Positions 16,344-25,105 are shown, counted from the first letter of the stretch. The stretch: DNA of 55,376 bases from Lachnospiraceae bacterium (GCA_015056725.1 SVFS01000008.1:1-55376), one strand, 5' to 3'. Notes: generated from the sequence alone by a model not told the origin. Program-made: numbers and translations.

Positions 16344-19300
16344 ATGAATTTGACAAAACTTGCCTTGAAGAGACCGGTATCGTGTGCACTGGCGATTGTG
16401 GCACTTTTAGTATTTGGTCTTTCATCGCTTCTTAATTTTAAATTGCAGTTACTTCCGGATATGGAAATGCCGATGCTCATCGTATATACTATGTACCCTG
16501 GAGCAGACCCGGAAAGTGTGGATGAACTTGTAACATCTGTAGTGGAAGATGCAGGTTCTTTGTTAAGCGGTGTGGATTCTATTACAGCACAGTCCTTTGA
16601 AAATTATTCTATGGTACTGTTTCAGTATGAATATGGTGTAGATATCAGTGAATGTTATTCGGATTTACGTTCGGCACTGGATACGGCATCACTTATGTTG
16701 CCGGAGGATGTAGATACACCAACCGTTATAGAAATGAATATGAACAGTATGCCTTGTATGGTGCTTTCTGCAACAGAGGTGGGCGATGTTGACTTAGTAA
16801 AGGTTATCAACGATTCAGTAGTTCCGGAGTTTGAAAAATTATCGGGAATTGCAGAAGTATCTGCCACAGGCGGTTCTGAAGAATACATAAAAGTTGAACT
16901 TGATGAAGTGGCTATGAATCAGTATGGATTATCCATGTCCAGTATTGCACAATTCATCAGCTCAGTAGACTTTACATATCCGGCAGGCTCGGTAAAACAG
17001 GGAAGTCAGGATATGTCTGTCAGTACGACAATGGAATACGATACGGCACAGAAATTGAAGAATGTGCCGATTACGACAGCAAAAGGGAGCGTTATCACCT
17101 TACAGGATGTAGCAGATGTTGTTATGTCAACGAAAGCGGCTTCCGGTGTCAGTCGTTATAATGAAAAAGAAAATGTGTCGATTACAATTCAGAATAAGAG
17201 TAGTTTCGGTACGGTAAATGCGTGTAGAAATGTTAATAAAGCATTGGAAAAGCTGAAAGAGGAAAATCCAGCTATTCAGTTTGAAGTGACCTATGATGCC
17301 AGTCAGGGTATTATGGATTCTTTGTGGTCAGTAGGAAAAACTCTGGTAGCAGGTGTTGTTTTATCCATGCTTGTATTATTCCTGTTCTTTGGAGATTTTA
17401 AAGCCAGTCTTATTGTAGGTTCTTCTATGCCGATTTCTTTGTTCCTTACCTTTATGGCAATGAACGCAATGGGATTTTCTTTAAATATCGTAACGATGGG
17501 AGCGCTTGTTATTGCTATCGGTATGATGGTAGACTCGTCTATCGTAGTAATCGAAAGCTGCTTCCGTACAAAAGAAGATGAACCTAGCTTTAAACGTGCA
17601 GCACTGGAAGGTACAAAATTTGTAACAGCATCTATTGTAGCATCAACTATTACGACAATTGTAGTATATTTACCGCTTGCAGTATCAAAAGGTTTATCCG
17701 GTCAGATGTTTGCACAGCTCGGTTATACAATTGTATTTGCAATGTTGGCATCACTTATTGCCGCAATTATGCTTGTTCCTCTGTTTTATTCGAAATTTAA
17801 ACCGGTAGAAAAGAAAGAAATACCGATGAATAAACTGTTGGCGAAGATTACAAGTGGCTATACGAAGTTTTTATATAAAGTTTTGAACAAACGAGGCCTT
17901 GTTATTATTCTTTCTGTTGTAATGGTTGTTGCTTCTGTTTTGATGGCATCTTCTTTGGATATGGAGCTTATGGGCACAGCTGATGAAGGTATGGTTTCTG
18001 TAAATGCAACTTTCCGTGCGGGAACATCATTAGATACAATGGATGAATTTATGCAGAAATGGGAAACCATTGCAGCGGAGGAAGAGGACGTAGAAAACTA
18101 TTCTGTATCCATTAACTCTTCCAGCATGATGAGCGCCACAGGTACAGGTTCCTTGTCCGCATATTTAAAGAAAGACAGAGTAAAGACAACAACACAGATA
18201 GTAGATGAGTGGAATAAACTGGCGGCTGTTATGCCGAATGTAGATATTACAGTATCTTCTTCCGGTAATAGTATGGTATCCATGATGAGCTCCGGAAGCT
18301 ATGAAATTGATTTACAGGCGACGGATTTAGAGGATGCGATTGCAGTGTCTGAGATTATGGAAGAAAAATTCACAAAGGTGGATGGTGTAGTAAAAGTAAC
18401 GAATTCAACAGCTTCTTCCAGCGTTCGTGCCAGAATCGACGTGGATCCGTTAAAAGCAATGCAGTATGGACTGACACCGATTCAGGTTGGTATGACATTG
18501 AATAATGTACTTAGCGGAAGTACAGCGCTTACAATTACAAAAGCAGGTACAGAATATGATGTCATTTTGGAGTATCCGGAAGGTGCATACAGTAACATGA
18601 ATGACCTTATGAACTTGAATTTGCAGACGCAGAGAGGAACAATGGTTCCGCTTAGTGATATTGCAGAAGTAGTGTATGAAGAAGCTCAGGAAGCTATTTA
18701 TAAACAGGATGGAAGATACCTTGTAGGTATTACTTCTACGATTGAATCTGACAAATATTTTGAAGCGCAGGAAGCAATTGATAAGATTGTTGAAGAGATG
18801 GAATTCCCGGAAACAGTACAGCCGGCAGACAGTGCAATGATGGATATGATGTGGGAAGAATTTGCAACCCTCGGAAAAGCTATTTTGACAGCGGTATTCT
18901 TAGTATTTCTTGTTATGGCAATGCAGTTTGAATCACCGAGATTCTCCTTCATGGTTATGATGTGTATTCCGTTTGCGTTAATTGGTTCTTTCTTCTTGCT
19001 ATTTATTACACAGTCTACAATCAGTATGGTATCACTTATGGGCTTCTTGATGCTTATGGGTATCGTAGTTAATAATGGTATTTTATTTATTGATACTGCA
19101 AACCAGTTAAAAGCAGATATGTCAATAGAAGACGCGCTTGTAAAATCCGGTGCAATCAGACTTCGTCCGATTCTTATGACAAGTCTTACAACGATTTTAT
19201 CTATGATTCCAATGGGACTTGGTCTTGGTACAAATGGTGAAATGATGCAGGGTATGGCACTTGTAATTATAGGTGGTATGGTTGCATCTACATTACTTAC

Positions 19301-19415
19301 TTTGATTTTGATTCCTACGGTATATATGATTATTGATAAAGAAGTCAGAAAAGAGAGACGTGTAAATAGAAAGGAACGTCGTTTGGAGAAAAAGGCACTG
19401 AAGACAAAAGCGTAA
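16344..19415 (+). CDS. RND family efflux transporter permease
   Basis: A 1023-residue, 12-helix proton-driven exporter of the HAE1/AcrB-like group. It starts with the typical first helix (RPVSCALAIVALLVFGLSSL) and LLPDMEMPMLIV. TM4 carries VIAIGMMVDSSIVVIE, with one of the two usual adjacent Asp residues replaced by Ser. The C-terminal half repeats the fold (MAMQFESPRFSFMVMMCIPFALIG, LMGIVVNNGILFID). The substrate cannot be read from the sequence. The candidate Mn2+ riboswitch upstream hints at metal control, but the helices look like the drug-exporting rather than the CzcA metal type. Confidence 0.93.
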   Translation: MNLTKLALKRPVSCALAIVALLVFGLSSLLNFKLQLLPDMEMPMLIVYTMYPGADPESVDELVTSVVEDAGSLLSGVDSITAQSFENYSMVLFQYEYGVDISECYSDLRSALDTASLMLPEDVDTPTVIEMNMNSMPCMVLSATEVGDVDLVKVINDSVVPEFEKLSGIAEVSATGGSEEYIKVELDEVAMNQYGLSMSSIAQFISSVDFTYPAGSVKQGSQDMSVSTTMEYDTAQKLKNVPITTAKGSVITLQDVADVVMSTKAASGVSRYNEKENVSITIQNKSSFGTVNACRNVNKALEKLKEENPAIQFEVTYDASQGIMDSLWSVGKTLVAGVVLSMLVLFLFFGDFKASLIVGSSMPISLFLTFMAMNAMGFSLNIVTMGALVIAIGMMVDSSIVVIESCFRTKEDEPSFKRAALEGTKFVTASIVASTITTIVVYLPLAVSKGLSGQMFAQLGYTIVFAMLASLIAAIMLVPLFYSKFKPVEKKEIPMNKLLAKITSGYTKFLYKVLNKRGLVIILSVVMVVASVLMASSLDMELMGTADEGMVSVNATFRAGTSLDTMDEFMQKWETIAAEEEDVENYSVSINSSSMMSATGTGSLSAYLKKDRVKTTTQIVDEWNKLAAVMPNVDITVSSSGNSMVSMMSSGSYEIDLQATDLEDAIAVSEIMEEKFTKVDGVVKVTNSTASSSVRARIDVDPLKAMQYGLTPIQVGMTLNNVLSGSTALTITKAGTEYDVILEYPEGAYSNMNDLMNLNLQTQRGTMVPLSDIAEVVYEEAQEAIYKQDGRYLVGITSTIESDKYFEAQEAIDKIVEEMEFPETVQPADSAMMDMMWEEFATLGKAILTAVFLVFLVMAMQFESPRFSFMVMMCIPFALIGSFFLLFITQSTISMVSLMGFLMLMGIVVNNGILFIDTANQLKADMSIEDALVKSGAIRLRPILMTSLTTILSMIPMGLGLGTNGEMMQGMALVIIGGMVASTLLTLILIPTVYMIIDKEVRKERRVNRKERRLEKKALKTKA

Positions 19416-19462
19416 TAGGAAAGTGTTTTGAAAACGAGTTTTGCAATATGAGAGGATAAATT

Positions 19463-20287
19463 GTGAAGATGAAAAAGAAAGGTTTGTTGGCGCTTACGCT
19501 TGCATGCGGGCTGGTATTGCAGCCGTTTGCAGGAATGCAAAGTGTACAGGCGGCAGAGACTGAAAAAGTATTTCAAGTAAAAACAAAAGCAGTAAAAGAT
19601 CCGGTAAAGGCAAATCCATTCGATGGTGATTATGTATATTATAATGACTGCTATGTCTATCAGGAGCAATGGGAAACCGTAAATCCACCGGTACTGCCGG
19701 GAACAATTCAGTTTCAGGTTACAGATGCGTATCGGTATGAGCGAGCATTGAGAACGCGCATTATGGAGCTTACCTGTGCTGTAAACGGAGTAAAAATACA
19801 GCTTCCGCTTAATAACATTGCATTTATGTCGGCAGCAGTGGGTGGAAAAATTTCTGATTTTGAAAATGGTCAGGAGCTGACACCGGTAGAACAAAAGAAT
19901 GTAAAGGAATGGAAACTTACAATTAAGAATCCGTATCATGAAAAGAATAACCCGAAAGGTGTTCGAGAACCGGAAATCGATAATGTAAGAAAACAGGGTA
20001 ATTGTATCTGCTTTGATTATGAAGGTTTATATTCTACAGGAAACAGCTATTTATCAGCAGTAGTTATGAACAGCTCCCGTACGGAGATTATCGCTTATGA
20101 CAGAGTTGTATCGGCAGCAGAACGTGGCTATGGTACAGTAGCGATTCATTGGCCGAGAGAGTATGATAAAGAAGATTATGTTCTTATGGTATTTGCTGAA
20201 AAATACAACGGTGATTACATGACAGACTACATCAGTAATATGGTGTTTGTACATCATGGTGTAGATACAAAGTGGGATGAAGACTAA
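19463..20287 (+). CDS. Secreted protein of unknown function
   Basis: A 274-residue protein with a clear signal peptide (MKMKKKGLLALTLACGLVLQ..., cleavage probably after VQAAE near residue 33). The mature part is rich in aromatic residues (GDYVYYNDCYVYQEQWE) and probably beta-structured; I recognise no family. It starts with GTG at 19463, with AGAGGA 7 bases before; an in-frame ATG at 19469 is possible. It follows the efflux pump by 47 bases and may belong to the same transcript. Confidence 0.75.
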   Translation: MKMKKKGLLALTLACGLVLQPFAGMQSVQAAETEKVFQVKTKAVKDPVKANPFDGDYVYYNDCYVYQEQWETVNPPVLPGTIQFQVTDAYRYERALRTRIMELTCAVNGVKIQLPLNNIAFMSAAVGGKISDFENGQELTPVEQKNVKEWKLTIKNPYHEKNNPKGVREPEIDNVRKQGNCICFDYEGLYSTGNSYLSAVVMNSSRTEIIAYDRVVSAAERGYGTVAIHWPREYDKEDYVLMVFAEKYNGDYMTDYISNMVFVHHGVDTKWDED

Positions 20288-20292
20288 TTACA

Positions 20293-20320
20293 TTGACAAA
20301 GGTTTTCATACTATGATAAT
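20293..20320 (+). promoter_or_regulatory. Promoter before the tRNA-Thr locus
   Basis: TTGACA (20293-20298), a 16-base spacer and GATAAT (20315-20320). It is the likely native promoter of the tRNA-Thr gene now split by the element. Confidence 0.6.
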
Positions 20321-20335
20321 ATAGTTGACGGACAT

Positions 20336-20359
20336 AGACGGATTCTTATGAATCCGTCT
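20336..20359. repeat. Perfect 10-bp hairpin between promoter and tRNA remnant
   Basis: AGACGGATTC-TTAT-GAATCCGTCT. No T-tract follows, so it is either a weak terminator of the secreted-protein gene or an RNA-processing hairpin in the tRNA precursor. Confidence 0.7.
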
Positions 20360-20385
20360 GTGTATTGTAAAAATATATAACAGAT

Positions 20386-20425
20386 GCTGATATGGCACAG
20401 TCGGTAGCGCACCTCATTGGTAGTG
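20386..20425 (+). pseudogene. 5' half of a tRNA-Thr gene (putative attL)
   Basis: These 40 bases are identical to positions 1-40 of the complete tRNA-Thr at 20465-20504, then diverge abruptly after TTGGTAGTG in the anticodon region. Joined to the fragment at 34915-34957 they would give a complete 74-base tRNA-Thr(GGT) with one extra base in the variable loop. The simplest reading is that the mobile element inserted here. Confidence 0.8.
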
Positions 20426-20464
20426 TGTGGCTACAGAGTCTAAAAACCAAAGAAAAAATGATAT

Positions 20465-20537
20465 GCTGATATGGCACAGTCGGTAGCGCACCTCATTGGT
20501 AGTGAGGAGGTCACGGGTTCAATTCCCGTTATCAGCT
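20465..20537 (+). tRNA. tRNA-Thr (anticodon GGT), apparently carried by the element
   Basis: A complete 73-base cloverleaf: acceptor GCTGATA / TATCAGC, anticodon stem CCTCA / TGAGG, loop TTGGTAG with GGT, and T-loop TTCAATT. It is followed directly by its own terminator. It lies 40 bases inside the putative left att site, with an AAAAAATGATAT box just upstream that resembles boxes elsewhere in the element. Confidence 0.95.
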
Positions 20538-20540
20538 TGC

Positions 20541-20569
20541 AAAAAACCTTGATTTTTCAAGGTTTTTTT
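20541..20569 (+). terminator. Terminator of tRNA-Thr
   Basis: AAAAAACCTTGA-TTTT-TCAAGGTTTTTTT, a strong hairpin with a T-tract. Confidence 0.9.
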
Positions 20570-20595
20570 GTTTTTGGATAAGAATGCACCTGATT

Positions 20596-20711
20596 TTTTC
20601 TACCCCTATTTTGGCTGTTTGGAGTATTTGAGGGATTGGCAGAAATTAGATGTAGCTCCCGAAAATTTTGAGAGAAGAAGTTGCTCTACCCACATTTCTA
20701 CCCCCATTTTT
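20596..20711. repeat. Left-end arm-type repeats
   Basis: One copy of TTTCTACCCCTATTTTGG at 20596-20613 and a paired copy at 20684-20711 (CTCTACCCACAT joined to TTTCTACCCCCATTTTT). Matching sites occur at 34513, 34697 and 34749-34776 near the right end. They are probably binding sites for the N-terminal domain of the integrase. Confidence 0.7.
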
Positions 20712-20752
20712 ACAGAATCATTCATACTTAATCAGGACAAATACGTATGCTT

Positions 20753-21787
20753 CTATGAAAAATTCTTTGATGATGCAGAATTTTTCACAGCATTATTCTT
20801 TTCAGCCAGAAGCATAAGAATAATATCTGTATCAAGTCCTGAATACAATATTTTACGAATATCTTTGTCTAATAGAAGAACCTTCTTGTTTGGTGAAATA
20901 TCCTTATGTGCAATAGACATAACATTTGACTTTATCGAATATCCAAATATATTCATAAAATCTTCAATATCAAAAGTATGATTAGGAACAAGATATAATG
21001 CTATTGCTAATATAAGGATTCTTGAAGGGATAGTTCCATCTCCAAGAAAACGATAATATTGTTTTCTATAGACCCCCATAGCTTCTAGATGTCTGTTTAT
21101 TGTATAGTGGGAACCTCTGCCGGTTTCCCCGGATATATTTCTAGCCCCTTTCTTTTTGGCGTATGTAGTTCCGCCATCACTATCAAAAATTTTTTGAACA
21201 AGTCCTTCGATTTCATTTGTTTTAGTGGTGCTCTGTAATAACTTCTTTTCATCATTGCTCAACATCACTAATGGTAGTTTGAAATAATGAGTAGTATCCA
21301 AAAAGGCTTCTTCAAGTTTTTGTAGATATACTTTCATATTAGTTATTGTCTTAAGTGGAGACGCTTCACAAATTGGAAAATCATATAATTTTTCTAACAT
21401 CTTATCATAGAGTATGGGTGGAGTATCGACATATGTTTTCCCCTCTAAATAATTAATAAAATTCTCCATTTCTCCATAAACAGTTTCTTTCGCTTCAAGC
21501 AAATAAGCATCTAAATCAGCATCCTCTATGTCTGCACTATCTAAAACGTGTTCAACCTCATATGTTATATCTCTAGTGCCTGCATAGTACCGTAATTTGC
21601 AAAAGTGAAGTGCTGCTACAGCATCTCTAAAGGAAGTATACTTTGCACCTAACTGGGCTTCTATTAAGTCATTAATTAGAGTCCTATAATCTTGCCCTTC
21701 TAAAATCGCATTATGAATTTGATGGTTGTATTCTATTAAAAAATCAACGTACTCCATTGTTTTAGCATTTGCTGATGGAAATGTCAT
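20753..21787 (-). CDS. Unknown element protein at the left end
   Basis: A 344-residue soluble protein that I cannot place in a family. The N-terminal 200 residues are largely helical and acidic. A short region GARNISGETGRGSHYTINRH (about 215-235) leads to a C-terminal part, about residues 245-325 (IPSRILILAIALYLVP...IEDFMNIFGYSI), whose spacing resembles helical DNA-binding-like modules. The ATG at 21787 is preceded by AGGAGG. The gene is transcribed towards the left end, and the divergent region to the right (21788-21949) holds the first copy of the palindromic operator-like repeat. A regulator or defence role is possible but not shown. Confidence 0.7.
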   Translation of the reverse strand: MTFPSANAKTMEYVDFLIEYNHQIHNAILEGQDYRTLINDLIEAQLGAKYTSFRDAVAALHFCKLRYYAGTRDITYEVEHVLDSADIEDADLDAYLLEAKETVYGEMENFINYLEGKTYVDTPPILYDKMLEKLYDFPICEASPLKTITNMKVYLQKLEEAFLDTTHYFKLPLVMLSNDEKKLLQSTTKTNEIEGLVQKIFDSDGGTTYAKKKGARNISGETGRGSHYTINRHLEAMGVYRKQYYRFLGDGTIPSRILILAIALYLVPNHTFDIEDFMNIFGYSIKSNVMSIAHKDISPNKKVLLLDKDIRKILYSGLDTDIILMLLAEKNNAVKNSASSKNFS

Positions 21788-21834
21788 ATGCAAACCTCCT
21801 AAATCTATATTCTAAAAACATCATAACACAACTA

Positions 21835-21893
21835 TGGGTCGTGAATAACCCACAATTATTATTTTGAAGTAAAAAAATGATACCATAATAATA
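21835..21893. promoter_or_regulatory. Operator-like palindrome and box, copy 1
   Basis: TGGGTCGTGAATAACCCA (21835-21852), then 20 bases, then AAAAATGATACCATAATA from 21873. It lies between the divergent left-end gene and the excisionase-like gene. Copies 2 and 3 are at 29113 and 32963 with nearly the same spacing. Confidence 0.65.
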
Positions 21894-21949
21894 TAACAAT
21901 TAACTACAGCGTTATATGAGCTGTTTTCATAGATAGGAGAAAATTGAAT

Positions 21950-22132
21950 ATGACAAGATTATTAAAACCATCAGAAGTTTCCGAGTGTTTAAATATTGGG
22001 CGTGATAGTACATACGCACTACTGAAGACAAAAGGATTTCCATCCATTCAAATAGGAAATCAATACCTCGTTCCAGAAGACAAACTGGAAGAGTGGATAA
22101 ATAGAAATATCGGTAAAAAGATTTACTTATAA
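21950..22132 (+). CDS. Excisionase-like helix-turn-helix protein
   Basis: A 60-residue protein of the MerR-like/excisionase type (HTH_17): LLKPSEVSECLNIGRDSTYALLKTKGFPSIQIGNQYLVPEDKLEEWI. Such proteins bend DNA at att sites and favour excision, or act as small activators. The ATG at 21950 is used because AGGAGA lies 10 bases upstream. It lies behind operator copy 1. Confidence 0.85.
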   Translation: MTRLLKPSEVSECLNIGRDSTYALLKTKGFPSIQIGNQYLVPEDKLEEWINRNIGKKIYL

Positions 22133-22136
22133 AAAT

Positions 22137-22166
22137 AAGGTATCACTAAGTGATACCTTGTTTTTT
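22137..22166. terminator. Bidirectional terminator between convergent xis-like and XRE genes
   Basis: The stem AAGGTATCAC-TAA-GTGATACCTT is followed by GTTTTTTG on the plus strand and by A/T-rich sequence on the other. Confidence 0.85.
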
Positions 22167-22168
22167 GT

Positions 22169-22402
22169 TTACTTGTTTTCAGGTGGAATATATTCTATTA
22201 AATCAGATAAAGAACAATCTAGTGCGTAGCAAAGTCGTGCTAATGTTCCTGCGTCAAAACGCTGAGCTTCGTCTTTGCACAATTTTGCAATTTGAACTCT
22301 TGTAAGCTCGGACATATAACTGAGCTTGGTCTTATTTAAGCCACGCTCTTGCATTAATCTATCTAAATTTACCCGGATTGTACCATAATCTTTGTTTTCC
22401 AT
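22169..22402 (-). CDS. XRE/Cro-CI-like transcriptional regulator
   Basis: A 77-residue helix-turn-helix protein: LDRLMQERGLNKTKLSYMSELTRVQIAKLCK followed by ARLCYALDCSLSDLIEYIPP. This is the short Cro-like type found in many Gram-positive elements. The ATG at 22402 is preferred over upstream starts because it fits the family start. It converges on the excisionase-like gene, and it is a candidate ligand for the element's palindromes. Confidence 0.85.
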   Translation of the reverse strand: MENKDYGTIRVNLDRLMQERGLNKTKLSYMSELTRVQIAKLCKDEAQRFDAGTLARLCYALDCSLSDLIEYIPPENK

Positions 22403-22570
22403 TTTTTTTACCTCTAGAAAAAGTATATCCATTGGAGCAGAAAAAAATAAGCTATAGAAGATGTGCATAAAATCTTATTCACATATAGAAGGAATGTATT
22501 GAGATAATAGAAAGGTCATGATATACTTAGAGAGAAATTACAGAGAATCAATGTAAAGGTGGGGTAAGGG

Positions 22571-23893
22571 ATGAAAGGATTATTTGCAAAATTTGCGACA
22601 CTTTCTATGACTTGGAAAATAGCAACGGTTGCTGTAGCATGTGCAGTTTTGTCTGTGGCAACGGCTGCAACAGTTATTGTATCATCCCAAAAGGAAGCAA
22701 AAGAAGCAGTTGATTCAGAAGTGATAGCAGAAGTAGCAACAGTAGATGAAGATGTGGCTGTGAATGAAAGTTCTGAGGAAGAGACACAGGAGAAGCATGT
22801 CATTTCCGCTGATTCTGAAAGAATAAATGAATTGAAAGACAATCTTTTCGCAAAAGAAGAGAAAAAAGATAAAGAAACAATAGAAACAACAAAGACGGAA
22901 GCTAATGCAGATGAAAATGTACCATCTGCTTCTACTATCAATAATGGAACTCCATCAAATACAGAAAATGCTCAAAGTGCAAATGTAGGGGGACAGTCTG
23001 CCCAAAATGGAGTAAAAGGCAAAGTACCGGCGGGAACAGATGCTTATTACCCACCTGATGCAGGACAAACATATACTTATCCTGGTGATGACAAAATTGG
23101 TTCATATACTGTAACTATTCCTGAAAAATATGATATGCCTTATATTGTAAATGGTATTGATATTAGGGATGGAGATATTGATGGTGATGGAGTTACTGAT
23201 AATAGTTTAAATACTTGGTATAAGGGTCAATACTTTGTTGGAAGCAATGGAGTTAAAGTTCGTATTGCTGATGCTTACAGAGTTGATGCAGAAAGAATGG
23301 TTCCTCATCCAGATGCTATTTTTAGAGATGGAACAGAAAATATTGAACCTACAAGTGAATGGCAAAAAGCAGTTGTTGAATATTTAGCAGATAGTAGTCG
23401 TTTAGTATCTCCTAGTAGTTTACCTTGGGTTAGCACTGTATCTTCTAAACAAACTACGATTGATAAGAATAATCCTTCGTTTGTTGCATATAAAGATGCT
23501 TTTGATATTTTGTGGCATGAACAAAATAGAGGTGGTTTTTCTTATTTACAACCAATTGATAATAATCAAGATGGTGTTTGTGATGGTATCGGATTGCTTG
23601 ATAATGCATCAGGAAAACTTGGTTATATGTGGGAGATGAAGTATGATTCTGGTAATGGTTACTGGAAGTTAGAAATTAAAGGAAATTATACTGAACTTAT
23701 TTGGAATAGTATTCACAATTCTATTAGAATGATTACACCAGATGCTGATGCGGTATATAATGCTATTTATGAGTTGTATTATTATGGTGGAGATTGGGTT
23801 GCTGATTATGATGGTTGGTATCCTATCCCTAATGCTAATTCTGAGATATTAGTTCATTTAGAAGGCAATTCTATTTATTATTGTTTTAGATAG
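22571..23893 (+). CDS. Exported, membrane-anchored cargo protein with calcium-loop-like motifs
   Basis: A 440-residue protein. Residues 15-38 form a membrane anchor or uncleaved signal. A long acidic, Ser/Thr/Glu/Asn-rich disordered linker (about 40-155) leads to an extracellular domain (about 160-440) rich in Tyr, Trp and Asp. Two Asp-rich loops, DGDIDGDGVTDN (about 201-212) and DNNQDGVCDG (about 332-341), look like EF-hand or dockerin-type calcium loops. I recognise no family for the whole. Codon third positions shift to T in the C-terminal part, compared with the linker, suggesting a composite origin. Confidence 0.75.
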   Translation: MKGLFAKFATLSMTWKIATVAVACAVLSVATAATVIVSSQKEAKEAVDSEVIAEVATVDEDVAVNESSEEETQEKHVISADSERINELKDNLFAKEEKKDKETIETTKTEANADENVPSASTINNGTPSNTENAQSANVGGQSAQNGVKGKVPAGTDAYYPPDAGQTYTYPGDDKIGSYTVTIPEKYDMPYIVNGIDIRDGDIDGDGVTDNSLNTWYKGQYFVGSNGVKVRIADAYRVDAERMVPHPDAIFRDGTENIEPTSEWQKAVVEYLADSSRLVSPSSLPWVSTVSSKQTTIDKNNPSFVAYKDAFDILWHEQNRGGFSYLQPIDNNQDGVCDGIGLLDNASGKLGYMWEMKYDSGNGYWKLEIKGNYTELIWNSIHNSIRMITPDADAVYNAIYELYYYGGDWVADYDGWYPIPNANSEILVHLEGNSIYYCFR

Positions 23894-23974
23894 AATTAAT
23901 TATTAATTTATTTTTTAGGAAAATATACTTATTGAACTTGAGAGGAAAATAAATAATGAGAATACTTTAAGAGA

Positions 23975-24010
23975 GGTTATTTAACATTTATTGTTAAGTA
24001 GCCTTTTTTA
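23975..24010 (+). terminator. Terminator after the exported protein gene
   Basis: GGTTATTTAAC / GTTAAGTAGCC stem followed by TTTTTTA. Confidence 0.8.
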
Positions 24011-24031
24011 TTTGTAATAGAAAACGTAAAA

Positions 24032-24074
24032 ATACCACCTATGCTTTTAGAGCTTTAGGTGGTATAATTTTTTT
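24032..24074 (+). terminator. Second terminator-like hairpin
   Basis: ATACCACCTA / TAGGTGGTAT stem followed by AATTTTTTTT. Confidence 0.8.
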
Positions 24075-24140
24075 GTGCTTTTTGGCACAGTAACCAAATA
24101 ACCAGAGGAGGAATAAAAATATCTGAAAGGAGAAAACCAT

Positions 24141-24380
24141 ATGCTATTTGAATTACTATGGTATTTTAAATCAACTTTCAGGTGGGATTCTTTTGCTAAG
24201 GGTATGTTCCAAGGATTTATAATTTTACTTATAACATATCCTGATGCCTTGCAAGTAGCGTCTTGCAAGGACAGAGGAAGACAATTTATATTAACGCTAC
24301 TTCCTCACAGTACTATTGAATTTTCTTTCTCGTTGCCTTACGATTACATCGTAAGGAGAATAAAAGAACAAAATATTTGA
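24141..24380 (+). CDS. Possible 79-residue protein or leader ORF
   Basis: The ATG has an excellent binding site (AAAGGAG, 8 bases upstream), and the frame encodes 79 residues with a hydrophobic middle (FQGFIILLITY). The 3' half overlaps two perfect hairpins, CCTTGCAAG / CTTGCAAGG (24247-24270) and CCTTACGAT / ATCGTAAGG (24336-24356), which is unusual for coding sequence. It may be a leader peptide or a structured RNA rather than a working protein. Confidence 0.35.
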   Translation: MLFELLWYFKSTFRWDSFAKGMFQGFIILLITYPDALQVASCKDRGRQFILTLLPHSTIEFSFSLPYDYIVRRIKEQNI

Positions 24381-24412
24381 AAAGACTTATCAGAAATGGT
24401 AGGTCTTTTTTT
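24378..24412 (+). terminator. Terminator after the small ORF
   Basis: AAAAGACTTATC / GGTAGGTCTTTTTTT hairpin with a T-tract. Confidence 0.8.
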
Positions 24413-24545
24413 GTTTTCCCGGTGATCCGGTTCCCGGATACGGCTAAAACAAAAAAGGAAGTCCTCGAACCATTCTTTGGAATACAAAATCTCGTTCTGC
24501 TTAGTATGTAGAAAACAAGTCTATACAGGCAGAAAGGACAGATAT

Positions 24546-24998
24546 ATGAAAGAATATTTTAATATGGGAATACTTCCTACAGAATTTTTAAACGAAACAT
24601 TCGACCAGATGTTGTCAAGCCGAAAAGGAACTATCAGAGAATCTTTTGAGCGAAGTGTTACACAAGTGCTTGATGAATATGAACAGGAACTATATGAATG
24701 TTCCTATCTATTAGAAGGGTACATAAATGAGGTGGTACGAGAAACGGATAGTACTAAGAACTTCTATTTTAACAGCGTAATAAAAGAAGCTGGAAAAAGA
24801 TGTTTGAGAGATTGTCTGCACGATAACATCTACTCTTTTATGGAGAATTACATCTATCAGATGCTATTCCATAAAAGAGTAGATGATGAAACCCTTGCGA
24901 CATTTCACATGCGAGAAGCTCTCTACTATGCAGATGAAGAAACTACCTTTGAAGAAATCCGAGCAAGAGTTGAGAGGCTTCTTCTGTCTATCTGCTGA
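24546..24998 (+). CDS. Unknown element protein, 150 residues
   Basis: A soluble, helical, acidic protein beginning MKEYFNMGILPTEFLNETFDQML. The start at 24546 follows AAAGGACAG; the frame is open further upstream but without a binding site. No family recognised. It may be the first gene of the replication-associated cluster, separated from the next gene by the structured leader at 25106-25254. Confidence 0.6.
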   Translation: MKEYFNMGILPTEFLNETFDQMLSSRKGTIRESFERSVTQVLDEYEQELYECSYLLEGYINEVVRETDSTKNFYFNSVIKEAGKRCLRDCLHDNIYSFMENYIYQMLFHKRVDDETLATFHMREALYYADEETTFEEIRARVERLLLSIC

Positions 24999-25105
24999 TG
25001 CAGATATATTTTTTTGAGGTTTTTACAGCGATAAGAAAAGTGCATTTGTAAATAGTAACGATTTCAAAAGCATTACAGTTAATAAAAGAAAAATGAAAGG
25101 ATAAG

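Noticed and set aside
18698-19939. A 413-codon reverse-strand open frame
   Set aside because: It lies across the end of the RND pump gene and the following secreted-protein gene, has no ribosome site, and its translation is low-complexity without family features. It is a shadow frame.
20568-20981. A 137-codon plus-strand frame at the left end of the element
   Set aside because: It spans the arm-type repeats and overlaps the reverse-strand 344-residue gene, and it has no ribosome site.
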